DNA from: an uncultured bacterium
GTDB taxonomy: Bacteria > Bacillota > Clostridia > Lachnospirales > Lachnospiraceae
Assembly: GCA_905214365.1 (NCBI GenBank)
Contig: CAJMMH010000136.1
Span: forward strand, 1-7,372
Direction of reading: 5' to 3'
DNA: 7,372 nt
Position 1 is the stretch's first letter. Each line of letters begins with the position of its first letter. The notes beneath the pieces are model-generated. The model saw only the letters and a program-made list of their open reading frames with translations. It was not told the DNA's origin and searched no databases. A program made the translations under genes and the position numbers. Of the stretch, positions 1 to 5,570 are shown in pieces.

Positions 1-97
1 GAAGGTCGGTGATATTGTTGAGGTACGGGTACTCAGCGTGGATCTGAAGAAAAAGAGGATCGGCCTGAGCATGAAAGGAATCCAGAAGCGTTCTTAA
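1..97 (+). CDS. tex: C-terminal end of an S1-domain RNA-binding protein, probably transcription accessory protein Tex (5' partial)
   Basis: Only the last 31 codons are present, read from base 2 to the TAA at 95-97. They contain VGDIVEVRVLSVDLKKKRIGL followed by SMKG, the end of an S1 (OB-fold) RNA-binding domain with its typical basic K/R patch just before the final I-x-L-S strand. Known from the family: Tex ends almost directly after such an S1 domain, and here the protein ends seven residues after the GLSM strand. Other S1 proteins (ribosomal protein S1, PNPase, RNase R, YugI-type stress proteins) share the pattern, so Tex is a judgement from the short tail and the wording of the motif. The preceding domains lie outside the window. 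Tex acts in the cytoplasm as a nucleic-acid-binding factor affecting transcription. No terminator follows within the 135 nt before the next gene. Confidence 0.65.
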   Translation, partial: KVGDIVEVRVLSVDLKKKRIGLSMKGIQKRS

Positions 98-217
98 GGC
101 AGCGGCGGAAAGGAATCAGCTGAAAGCCGGAAGCAGTGGTGAAGGGAAAGCGCTGAAAATCTGAAAGCAGCAGAAAACAAAGCATAAGAAAAAAACAAAG
201 ACCCGGAGAGCGGGCAA

Positions 218-224
218 AGAAAGG
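218..224 (+). promoter_or_regulatory. Ribosome binding site of the HIT-family gene
   Basis: AGAAAGG lies 8 nt before the ATG at 233 and fixes that start. A small 4-bp hairpin (CCCG at 202-205 with CGGG at 211-214, loop of five) sits just upstream; it has no T-run and is not a terminator. Confidence 0.6.
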
Positions 225-232
225 ACAAGACT

Positions 233-655
233 ATGGCAAAGGATATGAACTGTGCGTATTGTGCCGGAGGAGAACTGTTAGACAAATTTGGAATTAAGAT
301 CTGTGATCTGGGTGTCAGTCAGCTGATTCTGTTCAAGGAGCAGAGCAAGCCGGGACGCTGCATCGTTGCCTATAAGGATCATGTGAGCGAGATCGTTGAT
401 ATTACAGAGGAAGAACGCAACCTTTTCTTTGCTGACGTGACCCGTGCGGCAAAGGCAATTCACGCTGCATTCCATCCGGACAAGCTGAATTACGGTATGT
501 ACGGAGATACCGGCTGCCATCTGCATGTTCATCTGGTTCCGAAGTATCGCGGACAGGATGAGTGGGGCGGCGTCTTCCAGATGAATCCAGATAAGAAGTA
601 TCTGACTGAGGAAGAGTACGCGCAGATGATCGAGGCAATCAGAAAGTGCCTTTAA
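233..655 (+). CDS. HIT (histidine triad) family protein, putative nucleotide hydrolase
   Basis: A 140-residue protein with the histidine triad H-x-H-x-H-x-x seen as HLHVHLV at residues 96-102 (H96, H98, H100) after the glycine-rich stretch NYGMYGDTG. Near the N-terminus a C-x-x-C pair (C7, C10) may bind zinc as in many HIT proteins. The tail with WGGVFQMNP (residues 111-119) followed by a helix is typical of a clostridial HIT subgroup. Known from the family: cytosolic nucleotidyl hydrolases/transferases acting on dinucleoside polyphosphates or aminoacyl-/phosphoramidate-AMP through an AMP-histidine intermediate; the substrate here cannot be read. Length is normal for the family. The ATG at 233 has a good RBS. 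murI starts 4 nt after its stop, so the two are probably cotranscribed; no functional link between them is obvious. Confidence 0.9.
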   Translation: MAKDMNCAYCAGGELLDKFGIKICDLGVSQLILFKEQSKPGRCIVAYKDHVSEIVDITEEERNLFFADVTRAAKAIHAAFHPDKLNYGMYGDTGCHLHVHLVPKYRGQDEWGGVFQMNPDKKYLTEEEYAQMIEAIRKCL

Positions 656-659
656 TCAT

Positions 660-1511
660 ATGAAAATCGGAATTTTTGATTCGGGACTGGGAGGACTTTC
701 GGTGCTGCACCACGCAAAGAAGGTAATGCCGGACGCACAGTTTTTGTATTATGCGGACGAGGCTCATGTTCCGTACGGAGAAAAGACGCCGGAAGAGATC
801 CGGGGATTTGTTTCGGAAATTTTGCACTTTTTTGAAGAACAGCAGGCAAAGGCAGTTGTCATTGCCTGCAATACGGCGACCAGTGTTGCGGATCTGGAGT
901 TCCGCAGCCGGTTTGCCGTTCCGATTGTCGGGATGGAGCCTGCGGTCAAGCGCGCTGTTGAGCTGTACGGCGAGTCAGGAAAGCGGATTCTGGTTGCTGC
1001 GACTCCGGTTACGATTGCCGGGCAGAAGCTGCACGGACTGTTAGAGCGTGTGGACCATGAGCATGAAGCCGATCTGATTGCGCTGCCGGGACTGGTTCGG
1101 CTTGCAGAGCAGGGATTGTTCGCGGCGGAAGAGGCAGACCGCTATTTAGAGCAGGCTCTTACAGGGAAGGATCTTTCTGCGTATGCGGCGGTTGTGCTTG
1201 GCTGCACGCATTTCAATTACTTTAAAGAAAACTTCCGGCGGATTTTTCCGGAACAGATCGCGTTCGTGGATGGAAACGAAGGCACTATCCGTCAGCTGCA
1301 GCGAGTCCTGCAGGACAGCGCCGGGAAAGCGGAAATGGCGCAGACAGATCCGTCAGAACGGCAGTCAGCAAATCCGGTATCTGATCAGGCAGCAGCGGGT
1401 GAAGCCAGGGGGGAAACTGTGTATTTCTTTTCCGGAAAACCGGTAAACCGGGAAGAACGGGCACGTATTGATGCCTGTATGAACCGGCTGGAAGAGATGT
1501 ATATGCTGTAA
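660..1511 (+). CDS. murI: Glutamate racemase
   Basis: A 283-residue cytosolic enzyme interconverting L- and D-glutamate, which supplies D-Glu for the peptidoglycan stem peptide. Family motifs are in order: FDSGLGG at 6-12 (D7, S8), the VPYG substrate loop at 37-40, IACNTAT at 68-74 with catalytic C70, and GCTHF at 181-185 with catalytic C182 and H184. A C-terminal FFSGKPV matches the family's final strand. Between about 219 and 250 the chain is rich in Ala, Gln, Ser and Glu and looks like a disordered insert before that strand. The start lacks a convincing Shine-Dalgarno: only AGAAAG at 641-646 inside the HIT gene, about 13 nt away. With just TCAT between the HIT stop and the ATG, translation probably depends on coupling to the HIT gene. 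Both catalytic cysteines are intact, so an active enzyme is expected. Confidence 0.95.
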   Translation: MKIGIFDSGLGGLSVLHHAKKVMPDAQFLYYADEAHVPYGEKTPEEIRGFVSEILHFFEEQQAKAVVIACNTATSVADLEFRSRFAVPIVGMEPAVKRAVELYGESGKRILVAATPVTIAGQKLHGLLERVDHEHEADLIALPGLVRLAEQGLFAAEEADRYLEQALTGKDLSAYAAVVLGCTHFNYFKENFRRIFPEQIAFVDGNEGTIRQLQRVLQDSAGKAEMAQTDPSERQSANPVSDQAAAGEARGETVYFFSGKPVNREERARIDACMNRLEEMYML

Positions 1512-1586
1512 GCAGCCTTGCGTGCAAACCGGGGAGCGCGTTCCAATCAGACAGGATGGGGAAACTGATACAGGAAAACAGAGATA

Positions 1587-1609
1587 ATTGCATTTGTCAA
1601 ACATGCGAT
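1587..1609. promoter_or_regulatory. Imperfect 23-bp palindrome, possible operator upstream of the DUF1538 gene
   Basis: ATTGCAT at 1587-1593 is mirrored by ATGCGAT at 1603-1609 around a centre at C1598. Of the 11 positions, 8 are Watson-Crick pairs, one is G-T and two mismatch. It lies in the 138-nt murI-DUF1538 spacer, 41 nt before the TTG start, a reasonable place for a regulator site. No good -35/-10 pair was found around it, so the promoter cannot be placed. A palindrome of this quality can also occur by chance. Confidence 0.25.
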
Positions 1610-1636
1610 AGAAGACAGAAAACAGAACACAGACTG

Positions 1637-1643
1637 AAGGGAG
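1637..1643 (+). promoter_or_regulatory. Strong RBS that selects a TTG start for the DUF1538 gene
   Basis: AAGGGAG lies 6 nt before TTG at 1650-1652, ideal spacing. The first in-frame ATG, at 1668, has GGAAGG at 1659-1664, only 3 nt upstream, which is too close. The TTG is therefore the better start. Confidence 0.65.
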
Positions 1644-1649
1644 ATCACA

Positions 1650-3200
1650 TTGAAGACTGGAAGGATTATGACGAAAAGCCTGATGGAAAAGCTCCGGGAA
1701 GCACTGGCTGCAGTACTGCCGATTCTAGCGATTGTACTGATACTCAGCGTTACCATTGCGCCGATTCCGTCGAGCGTGCTGCTTTGCTTTCTGGCAGGCG
1801 CGGTGCTGCTGATTGTCGGAATGATGTTTTTTACGCTGGGCGCGGAGCTTGCAATGACGCCCATGGGCGAAAAAGTAGGAAGCAGCATGACAAAAACAAG
1901 AAATCTTGGCATTGTCGTTGGACTGTCATTTCTGCTTGGCTTTATCATTACAATTTCTGAGCCGGATCTGCAGGTACTGGCGTCCCAGGTGCCGTCCGTG
2001 CCGAACCGTGTGCTGATTCTTGCGGTAGCGGCAGGCGTCGGATTGTTTTTGGTAGCTGCGCTTTTGCGTATGCTGTTCAGTATTGCGCTGCCGCCGATTC
2101 TGATTGTATGTTATGTGGTGGCCTTTGTGCTGGTATTTTTAGTGCCAAAGAGCTTTCAGGCGGTTGCGTTTGATTCCGGAGGCGTGACAACCGGACCGAT
2201 GACCGTTCCGTTCATTATGGCGCTCGGAGTCGGCGTGGCGACAATCCGTAACGACCGTCATGCGGCGGACGACAGCTTCGGACTGGTTGCGCTCTGCTCC
2301 ATCGGGCCGATTCTGGCGGTTCTTCTTCTCGGACTGATTTATCACCCGGAGCAAGCGGCCTATACGCCGGTACAGATTCCGGATATTGCCGATTCCATAT
2401 CGCTTGGGCGGCTGTTTGCCGTGGAGATTCCACATTATCTGAAGGAAATCGCGGTATCGCTGCTTCCGATTCTGATCTTTTTCGGATGCTTTCAGGTCGC
2501 GGTGCTGCGCCTGCAAAGAAGGCAGCTGCGCAGGATTCTGATCGGTCTTGTTTATACATACATTGGCCTGGTGCTGTTTCTGACAGGAGCGAATGTTGGT
2601 TTTATGCCGGCTGGAAATTATCTCGGCAGCGTACTTGCCGGTCTTGAAGGACCCGGCAGGTATCTGGTTGTTCCGATTGCGATGCTGATGGGCTTTTTTA
2701 TTGTAAAGGCAGAGCCGGCGGTTTATGTGTTAAATAAACAGGTTGAGGAGATGACGGACGGAGCGATTTCAGCGGGGGCAATGGGAATCGGCCTGTCGGT
2801 CGGCGTGTCGGTGTCGCTTGGACTTGCGATGATCCGGGTACTGACCGGAATATCGATTCTGTGGTTCCTTCTGCCTGGATACGCGATTGCGCTTGCAATC
2901 TCATTCCGGGTTCCAAAGATTTATACAGCAATTGCATTTGACTCCGGAGGCGTTGCGTCTGGTCCGATGACGGCAACCTTCCTGCTTCCGTTTGCGCAGG
3001 GAGCCTGTCTGGCAGTTGGCGGAAACGTTGTGACAGATGCCTTCGGCGTAGTGGCGATGGTAGCGATGACGCCGTTAATTACGATTCAGGTTATGGGTCT
3101 TGTTTCGCAGATGAGCACTAGACGAAAAGCGCAGGGAGCACATCCGGATATTTCTGCGGCGGTATCTGCGTCGGATGACGATGCGATTATTGAACTGTAG
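1650..3200 (+). CDS. Duplicated DUF1538 (UmpAB-like) integral membrane protein, putative cation/proton antiporter
   Basis: A 516-residue polytopic membrane protein built from two homologous halves (about 14-240 and 262-490). Matching pairs are: REALAAVLPIL (16-26) with KEIAVSLLPIL (265-275); GMMFFTLGAELAMTPMG with GLVLFLTGANVGFMPAG; a buried SEP/AEP motif (E104, E355); the family signature AFDSGGVTTGPMT (173-185) with AFDSGGVASGPMT (429-441); and DDSFGLVAL (207-215) with TDAFGVVAM (462-470). Each half has several hydrophobic helices; there is no cleavable signal peptide and the tail from about 488 is hydrophilic. Known from the family, as I recall: in Halomonas two separate adjacent DUF1538 proteins, UmpA and UmpB, were reported as a two-component Na+(Li+,K+)/H+ antiporter. 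Here both are in one chain. That this protein carries the same ions is inference. The start is TTG with a strong RBS. The next gene follows after 13 nt and encodes a PII-like protein, a likely cytosolic regulator of this transporter. Confidence 0.85.
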   Translation: MKTGRIMTKSLMEKLREALAAVLPILAIVLILSVTIAPIPSSVLLCFLAGAVLLIVGMMFFTLGAELAMTPMGEKVGSSMTKTRNLGIVVGLSFLLGFIITISEPDLQVLASQVPSVPNRVLILAVAAGVGLFLVAALLRMLFSIALPPILIVCYVVAFVLVFLVPKSFQAVAFDSGGVTTGPMTVPFIMALGVGVATIRNDRHAADDSFGLVALCSIGPILAVLLLGLIYHPEQAAYTPVQIPDIADSISLGRLFAVEIPHYLKEIAVSLLPILIFFGCFQVAVLRLQRRQLRRILIGLVYTYIGLVLFLTGANVGFMPAGNYLGSVLAGLEGPGRYLVVPIAMLMGFFIVKAEPAVYVLNKQVEEMTDGAISAGAMGIGLSVGVSVSLGLAMIRVLTGISILWFLLPGYAIALAISFRVPKIYTAIAFDSGGVASGPMTATFLLPFAQGACLAVGGNVVTDAFGVVAMVAMTPLITIQVMGLVSQMSTRRKAQGAHPDISAAVSASDDDAIIEL

Positions 3201-3207
3201 GGGGTGA
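3201..3207 (+). promoter_or_regulatory. RBS of the tandem PII-like gene, directly at the DUF1538 stop codon
   Basis: GGGGTGA begins at the base after the TAG (3198-3200) and lies 6 nt before the ATG at 3214. The tight packing supports cotranscription and perhaps coupled translation with the membrane-protein gene. Confidence 0.6.
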
Positions 3208-3213
3208 GCGGCA

Positions 3214-3900
3214 ATGAGTGAACTGTATCTGATGACTGCAATTATCAACCGGCAGCATACAAAGGCGTTTGCTGGATTTTATCGGAAGCACGGAGTGGCC
3301 GTCAACCTGATTACGCTGGGAAAAGGAACGGCGCGAAGCGAAATTTTAAGCTCGTTCGGACTGGAAAACACGGAAAAGTCGGTTATTTTTTCTTTTGTGA
3401 CCGGAGAAGTGTGGGAAACCATACGGCGCGGACTGCAGAAAGAGATGAATATCGACGTTCCGGGAACTGGAGTCGCGTTTGTGATCCCGCTTTCCAGTAT
3501 CGGCGGAAGAAAACAGCTGCAGTTTCTGACTGAAAATCAGAATTTCCAGAAGGGAGAAGAATCAACATTGAAGGATACCAAATATGAGCTGCTTGTCGTG
3601 ATTGCGAATCAGGGATATACTGAGCTGATTATGGATGCGGCGCGGAAGACCAATGCAGCGGGAGGAACCGTGATTCACGCAAAGGGAACCGGGATGGAAG
3701 GCGCGGAGCGTTTTCTTGGTGTGACGTTGGCTGCCGAGAAGGAAATGATCTTCATTGTAACAAAGCGCGAACAGCGCGCGGCGATTATGAAAGCGATTAT
3801 GGATGAGGCCGGAATGAATTCCAAGGCAAAGTCCATCGTATTTTCTCTTCCGGTTACAAGCACCGCGGGAATGCGTCTGATGGAGGACGCGGAAGCGTAA
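3214..3900 (+). CDS. Protein of two fused PII-like (GlnB/GlnK-superfamily) domains, putative regulator of the DUF1538 protein
   Basis: A 228-residue soluble protein made of two ferredoxin-like PII-type domains, about 3-99 and 123-220, joined by a polar linker (100-122). Each repeat has a first beta strand (LYLMTAIIN; YELLVVIAN), a helix, a G/A-K-G-T turn (GKGT 36-39; AKGT 156-159), a loop, a second strand pair (VIFSFVT; MIFIVTK), a helix, and a last strand ending in a glycine (VIPLSSIGG; SLPVTSTAG). Known from the family: PII proteins sense effectors such as adenine nucleotides and 2-oxoglutarate and bind membrane transporters or enzymes. The T-loop segments are shorter than in GlnB and lack the uridylylated tyrosine, so GlnD-type modification is not expected. 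The pairing with the duplicated DUF1538 gene suggests that each domain serves one transporter half; this is inference. The linker holds a possible internal TTG start at 3568. The effector is unknown. Confidence 0.8.
   Translation: MSELYLMTAIINRQHTKAFAGFYRKHGVAVNLITLGKGTARSEILSSFGLENTEKSVIFSFVTGEVWETIRRGLQKEMNIDVPGTGVAFVIPLSSIGGRKQLQFLTENQNFQKGEESTLKDTKYELLVVIANQGYTELIMDAARKTNAAGGTVIHAKGTGMEGAERFLGVTLAAEKEMIFIVTKREQRAAIMKAIMDEAGMNSKAKSIVFSLPVTSTAGMRLMEDAEA
3550..3570 (+). promoter_or_regulatory. Possible internal RBS and TTG start for the second PII-like domain
   Basis: AAGGGAG at 3550-3556 precedes an in-frame TTG at 3568-3570 (codon 119) by 11 nt, exactly in the linker between the two domains. 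Its wording resembles the true start of the upstream DUF1538 gene, AAGGGAG...CATTGAAG at 1637-1655. It could let the second domain (about 110 residues) be made alone, or be a relic of two once-separate genes. Spacing is on the long side and TTG is weak, so function is uncertain. Confidence 0.3.
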
Positions 3901-3951
3901 AATCAGCCGCAAAGGCAGGTGCATAAAGACTTCGAGAGTACATTAAACGAT

Positions 3952-3958
3952 AAAGGAG
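3952..3958 (+). promoter_or_regulatory. RBS-like site of the leader ORF before abfA
   Basis: AAAGGAG lies 7 nt before an ATG at 3966 that opens a 20-codon frame overlapping the abfA start. It is a second good Shine-Dalgarno within 40 nt of the one that serves abfA. Confidence 0.4.
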
Positions 3959-3965
3959 AGCCGGA

Positions 3966-4028
3966 ATGCAGGAGACGCATCCGGGACAGGAGGGGTTATG
4001 GCAAAACTTTTTATCAATCCGGAAGTAA
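3966..4028 (+). CDS. Possible 20-residue leader ORF overlapping the start of abfA
   Basis: ATG at 3966 with AAAGGAG 7 nt upstream opens a frame of 20 codons ending at TAA 4026-4028, in a different frame from abfA and overlapping its first 31 nt. The peptide begins MQETHPGQEG and ends NFLSIRK. It has no domain, signal peptide or run of a single amino acid of the kind used in attenuation. The abfA RBS and start lie inside it, so ribosomes reading it would pass over the abfA start region and could affect abfA translation. It may equally be a chance frame; no homologue is recognised. Confidence 0.3.
   Translation: MQETHPGQEGLWQNFLSIRK
3988..3993 (+). promoter_or_regulatory. Consensus RBS of abfA
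   Basis: AGGAGG, a perfect match to the anti-Shine-Dalgarno core and continued by GG, lies 4 nt before the ATG at 3998. In the abfA frame no alternative start lies between the upstream stop at 3944 and this ATG, so the start is well fixed. Confidence 0.75.
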
Positions 4029-5503
4029 AAAAGGGACATATCAATCCGGAGCTGCAGGGACATTTTTCTGAGCATCTAGGACGGTGCATCTATGAAGGAC
4101 TATACGTTGGAGAGGATTCCCTGATTCCCAATACCAACGGAATCCGCAATGACGCGGTAGAGGCGCTGAAGGAGATTCATGTGCCGGTGCTGCGCTGGCC
4201 GGGCGGCTGCTTTGCGGATGAATATCACTGGAAGGACGGAATCGGTCCGAAGGAAGCCAGAAAAAAGATGATCAACACGCACTGGGGCGGCGTGGTTGAG
4301 GACAACAGCTTCGGAACGCATGAGTATATGGAACTGTGCCGCCAGCTTGGCTGCAAAACCTATGTCAACGGAAATCTTGGAAGCGGCACGGTGCAGGAGA
4401 TGTCCGAGTGGGTTGAGTACATGACATTTGAGGGCGTTTCGCCGATGGCGGATCTTCGTGAGAAAAACGGACATGCGGAGCCGTGGAAGGTGGATTACTT
4501 CGGCGTCGGCAATGAGAACTGGGGCTGCGGCGGAAATATGCTTCCGGAGCAGTATGGGCTGGAGTACCGCAGATATCAGACGTATGTGCGCCAGTATCAT
4601 CCGGACGCAAAGATCAAAAAGATTGCCTGCGGAGCGAATACTGACGATTATGAGTGGACGCAGAAGGTGCTGGAAACGACCTGCCGCCGGATTGCCCCGT
4701 CCGCGCATGGACTGATGGACGGATTATCCCTTCATTATTACACCGTTCCGTACAACTGGAATCAGAAGGGCAGCGCGACAGCGTTTGATGAGAACGACTG
4801 GTATCTGACGCTGGATAAGACCCTGTACATGGAAACACTGCTGACCCGTCATTCCGCGATTATGGATCAGTTTGATCCGGATAAGCAGATCGGCCTGATT
4901 GTCGATGAGTGGGGAACCTGGTATGATGTAGAGCCGGGCACCAATCCGGGATTCCTGTATCAGCAGAATACGATGCGCGACGCGCTGGTAGCCGGCATTA
5001 ACCTGAATCTGTTCAACAAGCACTGCGACCGTGTAAAGATGGCAAACATTGCGCAGATGGTAAATGTCCTTCAGTCCGTGCTTCTGACAGACGGCGAGAA
5101 GCTGGTAAAGACGCCAACCTGGTTTGTATTCTGGCTGTACAAGCAGCATCAGGACGCGGATCTGGTAGAAAGCAGCATGGAAACCGAGCAGATCGGAACC
5201 AAAGAGCATTCCATTCCGAATCTGACTGAGTCTGTTTCCATCGGAGCGGATGGCAAACTGCACATTACGCTGACCAACAACTCGATCAGTGAGGCGTACC
5301 CGATTGACGTACTGGTTGCACAGAAGAAGGTAACAGCAGTGAGCGGCAATATCCTGACCGGGGAGATGCATGCGCATAACACATTTGAGAATCCGGATGC
5401 GGTATCCTGCCAGACATTTGACGGCGCGGCGATCACGGAAAACGGAATCTCACTGACACTGCCGGCATGCAGCGTATTAGAGCTGACCGCAGAGCTTGCC
5501 TGA
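3998..5503 (+). CDS. abfA: Intracellular alpha-L-arabinofuranosidase, glycoside hydrolase family 51
   Basis: A 501-residue enzyme releasing terminal L-arabinofuranose from arabinan or arabinoxylan oligosaccharides with retention of configuration. Family signatures: GHFSEHLGRCIYEGLYVG near the start, LRWPGGCFADEYHW (65-78), VGNENWGCGG (170-179) with the acid/base E173, and IVDEWGTWYDVEPG (301-314) with the nucleophile E304. An N-terminal (beta/alpha)8 barrel reaches about residue 380 and a beta-sandwich makes up the rest, ending in LPACSVLELTAEL, the usual GH51 final strand. Length is normal for the family. There is no signal peptide, so it acts in the cytoplasm on imported oligosaccharides. 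Its start has a perfect RBS and is overlapped by a possible 20-codon leader. araD follows after 67 nt with no terminator between, so the two genes probably form one arabinose-utilisation unit. Confidence 0.95.
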   Translation: MAKLFINPEVKKGHINPELQGHFSEHLGRCIYEGLYVGEDSLIPNTNGIRNDAVEALKEIHVPVLRWPGGCFADEYHWKDGIGPKEARKKMINTHWGGVVEDNSFGTHEYMELCRQLGCKTYVNGNLGSGTVQEMSEWVEYMTFEGVSPMADLREKNGHAEPWKVDYFGVGNENWGCGGNMLPEQYGLEYRRYQTYVRQYHPDAKIKKIACGANTDDYEWTQKVLETTCRRIAPSAHGLMDGLSLHYYTVPYNWNQKGSATAFDENDWYLTLDKTLYMETLLTRHSAIMDQFDPDKQIGLIVDEWGTWYDVEPGTNPGFLYQQNTMRDALVAGINLNLFNKHCDRVKMANIAQMVNVLQSVLLTDGEKLVKTPTWFVFWLYKQHQDADLVESSMETEQIGTKEHSIPNLTESVSIGADGKLHITLTNNSISEAYPIDVLVAQKKVTAVSGNILTGEMHAHNTFENPDAVSCQTFDGAAITENGISLTLPACSVLELTAELA

Positions 5504-5558
5504 GCATTGGAAGATAAGCGGAAAAGCCGGAAAAAGATCTGGAATCACATGACAAAAG

Positions 5559-5564
5559 AAAGGA
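5559..5564 (+). promoter_or_regulatory. RBS of araD
   Basis: AAAGGA lies 6 nt before the ATG at 5571. The 67-nt spacer after abfA is A/G-rich and contains no hairpin or obvious promoter. Confidence 0.6.
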
Positions 5565-5570
5565 AAAGCA

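Noticed and set aside
94..285. Minus-strand hydrophobic small frame over the tex-HIT spacer
   Set aside because: Its Ser/Phe-rich, membrane-like look is simply the complement of a purine-rich spacer; no RBS.
1556..1960. Plus-strand open frame of 134 codons crossing the murI-DUF1538 spacer
   Set aside because: Overlaps the start of the well-supported membrane protein in another frame, and its peptide is rich in Asp, Arg, Cys and His without any motif.
3942..3955. CcpA cre site before abfA
   Set aside because: Matches only the core (10 of 14) and not the outer TG/CA bases; kept only as a side note to the leader-ORF finding.
4100..4708. Open frame of 202 codons on the minus strand inside abfA
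   Set aside because: Lies wholly antisense to a GH51 gene with intact catalytic motifs; composition is a shadow of abfA codons and no domain is recognisable.
4724..5377. Open frame of 217 codons on the minus strand inside abfA
   Set aside because: Same reason: antisense shadow of the GH51 gene, no RBS or recognisable motif.
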